Positions 23,060 to 33,995 of a DNA stretch of 64,000 nt are shown one piece after another. Made by a program: the position numbers and the translations under genes. This stretch comes from Pseudo-nitzschia pungens. Taxonomy: Eukaryota > Bacillariophyta > Bacillariophyceae > Bacillariales > Bacillariaceae. The DNA is taken from the NCBI GenBank assembly GCA_037355855.1, contig CM074759.1:8729301-8793300 (forward strand), given 5' to 3'. The notes beneath the pieces were generated by a model that made no database searches, was not told the origin of the DNA, and saw nothing but the letters and a program-made list of their open reading frames with translations. How positions within the stretch are numbered: position 1 is the first letter of the stretch; each line of letters opens with the position of its first letter.

Positions 23060-24229
23060 TTTTTGCTTCCTTTGGAAGATTACTGGATCGGAATCGACCA
23101 GGCTCGCAGGTTGTTGTAGATGCAGATGGTCTGTTTTGAAAGACGAGACGCTGTGATTGTGAGATAGCGGTGACAAAGATAATAAAGAAGAAAAACCAAG
23201 CGTTCGAAATGCTCCTGGGCGTTGGAGGATGAAACACTCTAGTAGTAGTAGTATCGTTTCCGTGCTGCCGGATGATAATCGTGTACTGGTAATAGTACTG
23301 GTACTCGTATTAGGACTCCTGCTACTAGTACTACTCAGCAAGTCTATTCCCAGTTCCAAACCTTAATTAGTAGCAAAGACCTTTTCGGCAGTCCCGACGA
23401 CCACTCTCGTCATCCGAAAAGAGTGGTCTCAATTAGTGAAGTTGTAAAAAGTTCGAAATTTTCTTGATCTTTTTAGAACGTAGCTCTTACTTCGGTAGAA
23501 GAGAGAGTCTGAGAGTGGAAAATGGTTCAAAAATGGTATATAAAACTTTTTAATAGTAGGCTTCTACAGAGAATTGAACAGTTAAAAATGGAGTCTGATT
23601 CTTAATCCTACTGAAAGATTATCAAAATTAAAAATGGCTATTACAGTTGGAAAGTTTGACGTTAGATAATGTTTTTACAGGTATTTGAGTTGCACTCACA
23701 TAGGATGAGTGTATTTTGTTTCAAATAAAGACGTTAAAGTTTATTATTACCAGTATTTTAGTGTGATGACCTTATTCAATTCAGAATTGAGACGTTAAAA
23801 TTTATTATTACCGGTATTTCAGTTACACTGAAATATTGCTCAAAATGCACCGTACAATGCACTTCAAAAAGCACCGTATTGCACCGTACAATAAATGCAC
23901 GATATAATTCAACGTAAAATGCACAGTACGAAGTAAAATGTACCATATTGCAACGTACATTAAAATGAACTGCGTACGTGGTAAGGTTATGTTAGTTGAA
24001 ATCACTTTTGATTTCAAATCTTATACATAAGCCTGTATCAATAATGAACCGTACAATGCACTTCTAAATGCACCATAATGCACCGATCTATCCTCAGTTG
24101 ATTCTAGACTAGTCTTCAGACAAATCAACTACTAATAGCACCCTCTACTAGTACTAATAGTAGTGACTGGTGGTTTTAGTAGTAGATCTATCCTCAGATG
24201 AATCTACTACTAATAGCACCCTATACTAG

Positions 24230-24900
24230 TACTAATTGTAGCTAAGATTTGGGGTATGTAAATCTGGTTCTAATCCTACTGGAAGGGCCTAACATCCTGT
24301 ATAGCATCCTGTTTAGTATTGCCTTTTCAGATCTACAGTTCCGTCCTTGTCTTAGCATCCAATATATCTTATTATTTAGGGCTGTTAAGAGTTGGGGTGT
24401 GTAGATCTGGTACAAATCCTACTGGAAGGGCCTAGCATTCTGTCTAGCATCCTGTTTAGTATCGCCTTTTCAGATCTTCAGTTCCGTCTGTATCTTAGCA
24501 TCCAATATATCTTATTATTTAGGGCTGTTAAGAGTTAGGGTATGTGGATCTGGTACTTATCCTACTGGAAGGGCCTAGCATCCTGTCTAGCATCCTGTTT
24601 AGTATCGCCTTTTCAGATCTTCAGTTCCGTTCTTATCTTAGCATCCAACATATCTTATTATTTAGGGCTGTTAAGAGTTGGGGTATGTAGATCTGGTACA
24701 AATCCTACTGAAAGCGCCTAGCATTCTTTCTAGCATCCTGTCTAACATCCTGTCTAGTATCCTGTCTAGTATCCCCCTTTCAGTTCTACAGTTGCGTCTG
24801 TATCTTAGCATCCTGTACATCTTATAATATTGGTGGGTTGCTAAGAGTTGGGGTACGTAGATCTGGTACAAATCCTACTGGAAGGGCATAGCTATAAAAT
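24230..24900 (+). repeat. Tandem satellite, ~144-bp monomer
   Basis: Five monomers begin with 'ttggggtatgtagatctgg' or a close variant near 24246, 24390, 24534, 24677 and 24847, so the spacing is 144, 144, 143 and 170. Each continues with 'acaaatcctactggaagggcctagcatcctgt...ttcagatct(t/a)cagttccgt...tagcatcc...atatcttattatttagggctg'. The same monomer occurs once near 19494, and its words overlap those of the GCTAAGC-family modules. No frame is open through it. Confidence 0.8.
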
Positions 24901-25574
24901 GCACCATAATTACACGCTGACGGGACATTTACACTCCACACGCTTTACCGGAGCGCCAATCTCAAGCAAGAAGTGTCACCGCCTGCCTGTTGGTATGTTC
25001 TCAGAAAAGAACCGAAGAACCGAAGAACCGAAGAACAATGGTGTTGTCCCAAAAATAGATCTATTCAACTAGTTTTCTAACCCCCCTCCGAGTGAGTCAA
25101 TAGCAGCCAATGAGCACGTTCTGAAGGTAAGTTATTCAGTGATCTCTTTTCTATGAGTCGTACGCTAAAAACGATTTTTTTTAAAAGTTTTTTGTCAGTT
25201 TTTTTTCGATCGCACTTTTTTTCCTCGCATGAATCTAATCGGATTGATCAAATGTAATCGGATTGATCAAGTACGTGTAGCGAAAATTAGCCGTAGTAGC
25301 GAAAATTAGCTGTCGTGGAACTTACGCATTCCTGTTAGTAATTTACGAAGTACGAAGTATTACTTTATTTTCATTTTCGTGGTACATTTTCTACTTAGTT
25401 GTACGGTAGACGTTCAGTTATTAGGACCGCACACATATCGGTCATAGTTCAAAATTGTTTTGGACCGGAGGAAGTCATTACGGTACTTGTGTAATCAATT
25501 ACAGAAGTTTTTGGAATCCAGTTTACAGAGTTGTATGCAACGGTAGCATCTGCGGTTTCCGCCGATTTTTTACC

Positions 25575-26246
25575 TTATGCGTGGACTTTCTCTAGATGCT
25601 CCGATAGCGGGTGGATGAACAAATCCGATTTTCTCACCTTGTTGTCAAACAGAACGTAACCATGATCGGTAAGTATCTTTCGAAATTTATCCCGCGACGC
25701 ACATTTCTCTCCACAAAAATTGTTTCTGTTCTCCACCATGAACATCTCCACAAATACCTTGTTGAGATCAATGTTTTCCAACACAAGCGGTTCGGCTCCC
25801 TCCACATCCAGTGAGAAGAATGAGACGTGTCCTCCGGGAAAAACATCGAGTAGGACTTTGGTTAGACTTCCGCAGGGGACGTCCACAATATTTGTTGAGT
25901 CGTGATCCGAATACGCAGTCTTCACCGATCCATCGTGGACACCGGCATTGGTAAAGATTACGTTGTCAAACGGCACCGTCTTGTTGTTTCGTTCGTCTTC
26001 TTCACTGCATGACGGTGCAAAGTTGAACCGATGGGCGTGGGGGCGGTTTGGAACGAGACTCTCAAGCATTCTCGGATTGCCCTCCACCAGAAGGGTGTTC
26101 CATCCCAGGCACGTTTCAAAGAAACGACTGTTGGACTCTTGCACCCCGTTATAGGCTCCCATCTCCACAATACTCCCTTTGACGGTAGGATTGTCGGGCC
26201 CTTTCTTGAAGAAAAGATCGTAAATTGGCTCGTTAGAAAGCCGCTC
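25575..26246 (-). CDS. FkbM-type (Methyltransf_21) SAM-dependent methyltransferase, 5' end missing or truncated
   Basis: The open frame runs from just after an in-frame TGA (26247-26249) to a TAA at 25575-25577. The SAM-binding motif I is IVEMGAYNGVQESNS, followed by CLGWNTLLVEGNP and, further on, FFSLDVEGAEPLVLENID, all typical of FkbM-family methyltransferases, which methylate hydroxyl groups of sugars or small molecules. The first in-frame ATG is at 26162, inside motif I, which would remove the start of the fold. Upstream in-frame codons (NEPIYDLFFKKGPDN) look like genuine family sequence. So either an upstream exon joins at an AG near 26244, although no such exon was found before the next gene, or the gene has lost its 5' end. 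A TATATAAA word near 26276 (minus) is the only promoter-like signal. Tandem with, and downstream of, the gene ending at 26531. Confidence 0.75.
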   Translation of the reverse strand, partial: ERLSNEPIYDLFFKKGPDNPTVKGSIVEMGAYNGVQESNSRFFETCLGWNTLLVEGNPRMLESLVPNRPHAHRFNFAPSCSEEDERNNKTVPFDNVIFTNAGVHDGSVKTAYSDHDSTNIVDVPCGSLTKVLLDVFPGGHVSFFSLDVEGAEPLVLENIDLNKVFVEMFMVENRNNFCGEKCASRDKFRKILTDHGYVLFDNKVRKSDLFIHPLSEHLEKVHA

Positions 26247-26530
26247 TCACTCTCCTCTTTCTATAGGTATATAGTTTTATATACTTCAGAGTAGGTGCTC
26301 TTGTTTTATCTACTTTAGAGCTGAATGGAATACAGTAAATTAAAAGTACAATGCAATAGGATGCAGCACCTTTTGTACTACCACTACGATTCCAGTACTA
26401 GTATTCATTGTGTGAATTGGCAGTGTCCCTGACAAAGTCGAGGATTCTGGTTGCAAGGCCACCACGTGACGACGCCCCCAGGAGGCGTGCACTGTTCGCA
26501 CTGCTCATCTGTTGTCTCCCACAATCCGGG

Positions 26531-29500
26531 CTAGGGGCCAAGCGCGTGTTGGGTGGGCTTGGCCGTTGGCGTCGACGTCGTGGGTGCTTTCGTTGGAAAG
26601 GAGGGCATCGTCGCTCCTGTGGTTTCCGAAAGGCAAATGTCCTCAGGATCGGGGAGCGCCACCGGGGGGTCGAAGGGGTAGGAGTGAAACTCGGATCCCG
26701 AGTTCGAGTCATGGTAGATGGAGCCGTAGACAATGGCGCGTCCGGAGTGGCCGCTGGTCGACAGGGTGAGATCGCCGCTGCCCACCAGAACCGATCCGTG
26801 CCACTCGGAGGTTCGGCCGTTTCCCAGATCGACGCTTGACGCGTCGGGGAAGTTCCACAAGATACTCGACGTCATGCAGGTCGGGAATCCGTTGGCCCCG
26901 TATCCCATCTTTTCCTGGTAGGACATGGCAGCAGCATTTGCGCCGATGGCTCCGCTTCCGTGGACGTTGATAAGAATTGTCTTACCTCCACAATTGTCAC
27001 CAAATTTGAGATCGTGGGTGCGGCCCAGATAATCGCTGACCTGCTCTGGAAGAATGTTGAACACCTGGATTTCCGAGTCGTTGTCTGTGCAAGCAAAATT
27101 GGTTTCTCCGGTGGGGTTGCCCCAGTCCTCGAATTGGATCGTTCCGGTGGACGGAAGGGTCTTCCAGAACTGGGACTTTTTGCGAAAGACATCCTTCATG
27201 GTCTCGTAGTAGCTCAGGTCGAAGTTTGGTTCGTGTCGCTTCGAGGATCCGGCGCCGACCTTCCAGCGCTCGAGGTTGGTGGCGCTTCCCCGGTAGACAA
27301 TATCGCACTTCATCCAGGGAGCCTGGTTGAAGACCTGGATATCACGTTGCGCCGAGATGTCCCCGCCCACCACGATACAATCGCCGCCAGGCGTCGGCAG
27401 AACATGCGTCCCAACCCCAACGCTGACAAAGTTTCGGGGACCTGTAGAGTCCACCACCAGGTTGCCTAGGACCACAAGTTTTCCCTCCACCTCTGCGGCA
27501 TTCCTGCCGAAGAAGTTGCCACCCGCAAAGACGGCTATCGAGTCGTCACTTCCCGCATCTTTGTTCGAAAAGTCGGCGCCGCGGATGTGGGGGTAGCAGT
27601 CGTCTCCTCCGTCGTACTTGTTGGGTCCGGTGGCCGCAGAGAATCCGAGTCCGAGATTCTGAATGTGCGCGCAATCGATGCTCGGAGCGTCAGAGGCCGT
27701 AGGAAGGAGAGTAGGGGGATCCGTTGGGGCAGGGAGTTCTTCAAGGAAGGTGGGACCAAACGTAGGAGTATTGTGTGTGGGGCTTACCGTAGGGGCCCTG
27801 TCCTCTTCAAGATAGGTAGGCCCATAGGTAGGATCGCTCTGCTGGACCTGTTCGAACCGGGTGGGTACAGACGTGGGAGTAGTATTGTATGCGGGGCTTC
27901 CTGTTGGGCTTTTTGTTGGGCTTTTTGTTGGGCTTTTTGTTGGGTTTCTCGTCGGGCTTGGGGCAGGGAGTTCTTCAAGGAAGGTGGGACCAAACGTAGG
28001 AGTATTGTGTGTGGGGCTTACAGTAGGGGCCCTGTCCTCTTCAAGGTAGGTAGGCCCATAGGTAGGATCGCTCTGCTGGACCTCTTCAAGGTAGGTAGGC
28101 CCATAGGTAGGATCGCTCTGGACCTCTTCGAATCGGGTGGGTACAGACGTGGGAGTAGTATTGTATGTGGGGCTTCCTGTTGGGCTTTTTGTTGGGCTTT
28201 TTGTTGGGTTTCTCGTCGGGCTTGGGGCAGGGAGTTCTTCAAGGAAGGTGGGACCAAACGTAGGAGTATTGTGTGTGGGGCTTACAGTAGGGGCCCTGTC
28301 CTCTTCAAGGTAGGTAGGCCCATAGGTAGGATCGCTCTGCTGGACCTCTTCAAGGTAGGTAGGCCCATAGGTAGGATCGCTCTGGACCTCTTCGAATCGG
28401 GTGGGTACAGACGTGGGAGTAGTATTGTATGTGGGGCTTCCTGTTGGGCTTTTTGTTGGGCTTTTTGTTGGGTTTCTCGTCGGGCTTGGGGCAGGGAGTT
28501 CTTCAAGGAAGGTGGGACCAAACGTAGGAGTATTGTGTGTGGGGCTTACAGTAGGGGCCCTGTCCTCTTCAAGGTAGGTAGGCCCATAGGTAGGATCGCT
28601 CTGCTGGACCTCTTCAAGGTAGGTAGGCCCATAGGTAGGATCGCTCTGGACCTCTTCGAATCGGGTGGGTACAGACGTGGGAGTAGTATTGTATGTGGGG
28701 CTTCCTGTTGGGCTTTTTGTTGGGCTTTTTGTTGGGTTTCTCGTCGGGCTTGGGGCAGGGAGTTCTTCAAGGAAGGTGGGACCAAACGTAGGAGTATTGT
28801 GTGTGGGGCTTACAGTAGGGGCCCTGTCCTCTTCAAGGTAGGTAGGCCCATAGGTAGGATCGCTCTGCTGGACCTCTTCAAGGTAGGTAGGCCCATAGGT
28901 AGGATCGCTCTGGACCTCTTCGAATCGGGTGGGTACAGACGTGGGAGTAGTATTGTATGTGGGGCTTCCTGTTGGGCTTTTTGTTGGGCTTCCCGTTGGG
29001 CCTCCTGATGGGCCTCCTGACGGGCTTCCCGTTGGGCTACCTGTTGGGCTACCTGTTGGGCTTTTTGTTGGGCTTCCTGTTGGGCTTCCCGTTTGGCTTC
29101 CTGTCATGTTTCCTGTCGGGCTTACGGTTTGGTATCTGTCCTCTTCGACTTCGAGTTGGGTAGGAGCGCCCCGACTCTCCTCGAAGCTGGTCGCTCCAAA
29201 GGTAGGGATGCTCGTCTGCAATCGCGTTGGTGCAATCGTCTTTTGCTCCTGCGATGGAGAAGGGGACGGTAGCAGCGTGGCGCACACGTCAACTGAATTA
29301 TCGCATCGCATCGCAATCCATCGTATCGTATCGGTTCGTTCCGGAATATCCAGAATCCCAGATCCAAATCCAAATCGAAAACGGTGTGAGTTATCAATAG
29401 AAGTGTTATTTTTTCGTTTGCGAATCGATCACATCGGTGCTCAGCTGGGGAGAAATTGCATATTTCGATGTCACGGACATAGCAATGCATGTATCGATGC

Positions 29501-29759
29501 TGTGGGTGAATTACTTACGGCATTCTCCGCTAAGTTGTCGCGAATTGAACAACACAAAGCGCTGCTCGCTATCGTGGAGATCCTCCAAGGTTCGGCTTGT
29601 CAATGTTGTGGTTGTGACGGGTTTCCAGCGTTTGGAGCTATTGTTTGTATTGTTGTTGGTGTTGTTGTTGGTGTTGTTGTTGTGTAAATTGGCATCGGTT
29701 CCACAAAGGCGTGCGGCGATCGTGATGCAAACACACGGCAGATGTTTTGAAATCTTCAT
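26531..29759 (-). CDS. Secreted choice-of-anchor-A domain protein with Pro/Thr tandem repeats
   Basis: Minus-strand exons are 29759-29519 and 29292-26531 (1000 aa). The donor is GTAAGT and the acceptor AATTCAG; only this acceptor gives the right phase with the long frame. Exon 1 starts with a short hydrophobic segment (LPCVCITIAARLCG), a possible signal peptide, then (NNNT)n. The long exon begins with SPTxSPT-type repeats and about four near-identical 88-residue units containing SVPTRFEEVQSDPTYGPTYL and FGPTFLEELPAP. The C-terminal ~330 residues form a globular domain with FAGGNFFGRNAAEVEGKLVV, CIVVGGDISAQRDIQVFN and GSVLVGSGDLTLSTSG, matching the choice-of-anchor-A pattern. The chain ends with a Pro/Thr tail and no obvious anchor. 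An extracellular, frustule- or adhesion-associated role is inference. Confidence 0.72.
27729..28965 (-). repeat. 264-bp coding tandem repeat (88 aa per unit)
   Basis: Units starting with GCAGGGAGTTCTTCAAGGAA on the plus strand begin near 27729, 27963, 28227, 28491 and 28755. The last four intervals are 264 bases and the units are almost identical to the base, while the first unit is shorter and more divergent. 264 is a multiple of three, so copy-number change keeps the frame. Such identity suggests recent expansion or gene conversion; an assembler could also have collapsed or expanded the array. Confidence 0.9.
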
Positions 29760-32700
29760 ATGGTTTTATTGTTTGTGTACGTGTGTGATTCAGATGTTTT
29801 AGCTATGGATATTTTGTATCAATAAATGTGAAGGAAGGCAATGTGCTTGGGTTGTATCTGTATCTTTCCTATCGACAGACGATGTCGGTCTTTTTGTCAA
29901 CGGTATGGTCTAACAGATATTACTTTATGGGAAGAATCTCGATAAAGAAAGATGGGATGAAGAAAAATAAATAGGATACCGAAGATGTGTGGGAAAAGAG
30001 ATATGGATTTGTATGTCAGCCAGTTTATCGCACTGCTTTGGGATGTGAAGTACGTGTATGCAAAGTGCGGTGATACATTTTTTTGCACTTGCTGCACGAT
30101 GGATGTGGGATTCGTTTGAGATGACCTTTTTGATTGTCCGGGTTGCAAGTCGAAACGAAGATTAGGACAAGTACGGTAAACCTTACTTGTACGTGTAAGA
30201 AGTTCGAGAACAAATTGATTTTACATTCCAACACAAAATAGCGGAACTGAAAAAACACGAGCTACAACGTGTCGTAGAATTAAGGTTAGTTGTTACCGTG
30301 CGTAGTATCATTCAACGTTTTAGTACCAATTATTACATGTACCTTCTTCGTAGTAGTATTTTTTTTTTTTCAAAATGCGACGAGAACCATTATTTCCATG
30401 ACCAAAGACCAAGACGATCCGCGTCGTGCGGGAAGAGAACTTAGGAACTATGTTCAATCGGGCATATGATGACATTCCTCAAGCTTTGTTCGAATAGATT
30501 CCTGTTTGCGTGCGCAGTCTTGCTCCGAATTCACAGATCGATTCGTTCATAATTGCCTCAATCGAGTTGCCAACAAATCATTTAGCATCCTCGATCGTGG
30601 TGTCGGTCGTGTTCCAAAGCGCTACCAATGCGAGGTTCGACACCGTACTGTACGGTAAGAATATGTGTCCAAGTAATTCTTACCGTAGTAGTAGTAACCT
30701 TACTCGTAGTTGTTATGATGGGATTTGATTCTCAAGATTGTTCTACGAGTAAGGCTTAACCATATTTTTTACGAGTACGATTAAATTACGGTATTGTAAG
30801 CTTACCCGTACATGTACCGTATCGGTAAAATGCAACCGTAGTTGCGCGCGCTATGCGCCCGTGCAACTCCTACCACATAGTACGTATACATAGGTACGTT
30901 CCTAAGTACGCCTCATTTTTTGACGTACGGGACCGTTTCTAATGGCTGAGAGTACAGTACCGGTTGCTCTGTAGACCCCCTTAACGTTGCTGAAACAGTA
31001 GTTTTTTTCTCCGTATATTAACACGGAGGTGCGCAACCTTCGTTGCATTATTAATAAAAACAGGACTCATGTCTATCGAAATTTCTGTCAGTAATCCACT
31101 GTTTGCTCACTATTTCACAGAAAAAAAAAAAACACCAAAACACTATGCCAAAGCTACTGCTACTATTAGTAGTACCACTTCTATTAGTAGTAGTGGTGGT
31201 GGTGGTAGTGGTAGTAGTACCATACTACTACTAGTAGCAGTGGTAGTAGTGGTAGTAGTCTATTACTATTACTAGTACTACTAGTACTACTTTGATATTT
31301 GATCATCAGCAAGAGATATGAATAAGACAACAGAAACAGCAACAACAGCAGCCCACGGAGTGCTGGCAAACAATGAGTCTACAGGGGGATACAGTTCAAG
31401 CGATAGTATTGTACACACTCAGATACTTCAAGACACTCCCCTAGAGGTAGTACATTACTAGTATTACATCCCCAATATGGTGCTTACTAATTTAAAGGAG
31501 ATCAGAACAAAATAAGTGGGAGCTGAGCTGAGCTCAGCTCAGCTCAGTTCAGCTCTGTATGTATCTTGTTGCCTTGTAGTATAGCACTGTAGCTTGGGCA
31601 AGATGCCAATGGTGGTATGCATCTTAGTACTAGTAGTAGTAGTAGTAGTACTAGTATTACTAGCAGCATTTCATGTATTTGTATTATACTACTAATAGCT
31701 CCATGAGAACATCTAAACAAGTGTGAGCTCTGGTATGTCAAACAAACAATCACATCTGGAGATACATGCTGTCTATCAGGACAGTACTCTAGGTAGTACC
31801 AGCAGTAGTAGTATCCTTGCAGCCTTGCACCAACAACACCCTGGTGTTTCACTACTACTAGTACTACTAGTGTTGCTGTTTGTTTTGTTGGCTAGGGGAA
31901 GTACCCCTGTTGTTGCTGCTAAGGCATGTTTTCAAAGTTCAAGTTTATTGTTGTTACCCTTGCCGGTCTGTGAATCTGCTCTTTAGATTGGCCGACCCGA
32001 TGCCAAGTAAAATCAGATAACATCTAAAGAAAAAATCGATGTCAAATTTTATCACGTGATTTTACACGTTGTTTTTAGTTTTCGACTTAGAAATATTTTT
32101 GTGATGCGTTCTATCGGTCTTAGGCATCTGAGTGAGAGTGACTGCCATGTAGGATTGTACGTGTTTCCCTCGTACTCATTCTTTTTGTAACCAAATGAGT
32201 TTTGCGCGCGCCAAATGAGCCCACGTAGAAATTCTACATGTTTTCTGGTACTCATTCTTTTTAGTTGCATTCTGTGTAGTTACCATCACCGTACAAAACG
32301 TATTCAAAATTGATTGATTGATTGATTCATTCCTTCTTCACAGTTTTACTACCATACCAGTACATACCGTATGATAACCAACGGTCATAAAATAATAATG
32401 AAAATGCCAAGATTCATTCATGACTCTACTTGTTGAACCACTCCGGTAACTTAATCGTAAATCTTACTTTGTTTGCAGAAGTAAGATCTTCAATACTTCG
32501 TAAACCTTACTCGTACGGGTATCTTATCGGGAACATATCATTCTCAACTGCGTCACTATCACTTCTGTCCCAAAACGATACGAGTACCGTACGAGTATTA
32601 CAGTATTGTATTCGGGCGAGTTATGCAACTTTTGCCTTGCAGTTCCCGATCAGTTCTCCTGCGATGAAACATCCTTGGAAATCCGGCGTACTGTATAAAT

Positions 32701-33995
32701 TTTGCTTGGACGAGTCGTGCCCAAACTATCCAGTCCGTCAAGTCCTGAAAGAAAAAAAATCGAGTGAAACATCATGTACCACGGTGAGAGTACGAAGTCA
32801 ACAAGTACGTAAACGTAAGCGTTAACGTTAATATAATATGAGCACTGTCGCAGGAATAGCAGTCTTGGTTGAAGGATCGGTCACTAGATGCATCGGGTCT
32901 CAGAGTCTCCGGATCAATGCCGCATGGTGTCAGAGACCGAAGGATCATCTACGGCAGGGCAGGGCAGGGCATGATACGAGATGACAGGAAAAAATAATGA
33001 GATGACAGGAAAAAATAATGAGATGACATGAAATGACATCAAATCAAATCAAATCAAATCAAATCAAATGACGTCAAATCAAATCAAATCAAATCAAATC
33101 AAATGACATCAAATCAAATGACATGACACGGGTCACAACGAGAGCGAGTGCATCATCGTTCGCTCCTGAATGATTGGAAGACCCGTCGTGCCAAAGACGG
33201 ATGGTGGTACAAGAACGTATACAGCGCAACCTGTTCGGAACCGCAGAACACCCAAGCGGTGCATGTAAGACATTTCTGGGTACGAGTAACCCTGCCTGCG
33301 AGCGATCAACTTGCGCATCGATCGGTGCAACTAGACAAACAAACAAACAAACATCTGCCACACCGATGGGATTCCGAGTCCGATGGAACCGCGACCAACC
33401 AATCGGCAGGGGTGGATAGATAAGGAGGCCCTGCAGAACGATTTGGGTGGTTCGAACTGTTTTACCATACCGTGTGTAGGCACGCATTGCGTGGCGTGGC
33501 ATGTCAAGCGATGAAAATTCAACCTCTCACAAAATGAACTCCCTTGCCAACCAACAAACCAACAAATCGGCAAGCAAGTCGGAAGTTTCGTGCTAGTAGT
33601 ATCGTATTCTAGTGTATTTTATTGTATTGCATTGCATTGTATTGTTTCTACGCAAAAGCAATCTTTGCATTGCAAAATCTAATAGGTAGAACTCGTTTTC
33701 AGTGTTATTGCCGTGATCAACAACACGTGCGTTGCTAGAGTAAAATTGTGATACAATGACATGGCTCTAAGGTGCTGTCCCGTGCCCTCGATGCGATCAT
33801 TCCTTGGGGTCTGGATCAGAAAGGTTAGAAACGAGCCATTCTATCGAAACGTTTCGGCCATAATTTCGTGTCGGTTTGTCCGAGGATTTAGTGTTTTTGC
33901 AGAGAGGAATAGGTAGAGTGGAATGGAATGGAATGGAATGGAACCCATCCGGCCGTTCGTCACCGCACTCGGGAGGCCTCCCCGTTCCATGCCTC
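29760..33995. other. Intergenic region with microsatellites and repeat fragments
   Basis: No convincing gene. Items seen: GTAAGGTTAC/ACGTA words (30170-30330, 30650-30830); ACTAGT/(TAG)n clusters (31155-31300, 31625-31680); a near-perfect palindrome built of AGCTGAGCTC (31517-31555); a fragment with GGAGTGCTGGCAAACA shared with 39650; a block 'acactcagatact' shared with about 1097 and 31420; a 23-base tandem duplication GATGACAGGAAAAAATAATGA (about 32980-33020); and (AAATC)n from 33036 to 33118. The plus frame 32430-32825 has no recognisable domain. 33780-33995 is probably the kinase 3' untranslated region. Confidence 0.5.

Larger units (their letters stand above)
21848..25574. other. Repeat-rich intergenic region without a supported gene
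   Basis: Contents in order: GTAAGGTTAC/CTCGTA words (21900-22240); a cluster of the 14-mer CGAGTGACAGCATC in both orientations (about 22325, 22509, 22645, 22676); the second foldback element (22964-23059); a hairpin word GACCACTCT...AGAGTGGTC near 23400-23430; two related blocks of 'gcaccgtacaatgcacttc' (about 23850 and 24050); the 144-bp satellite (24230-24900); and AT-rich spacer to 25574. Minus frames such as 23057-23359 show no motif. Confidence 0.55.

Noticed and set aside
27587..29008. 473-codon plus-strand frame across the PT-repeat array
   Set aside because: It is antisense to the anchor-A gene and exists because the 264-bp units are open in all phases of their repeat. The opposite strand has a globular C-terminal domain and splice signals.
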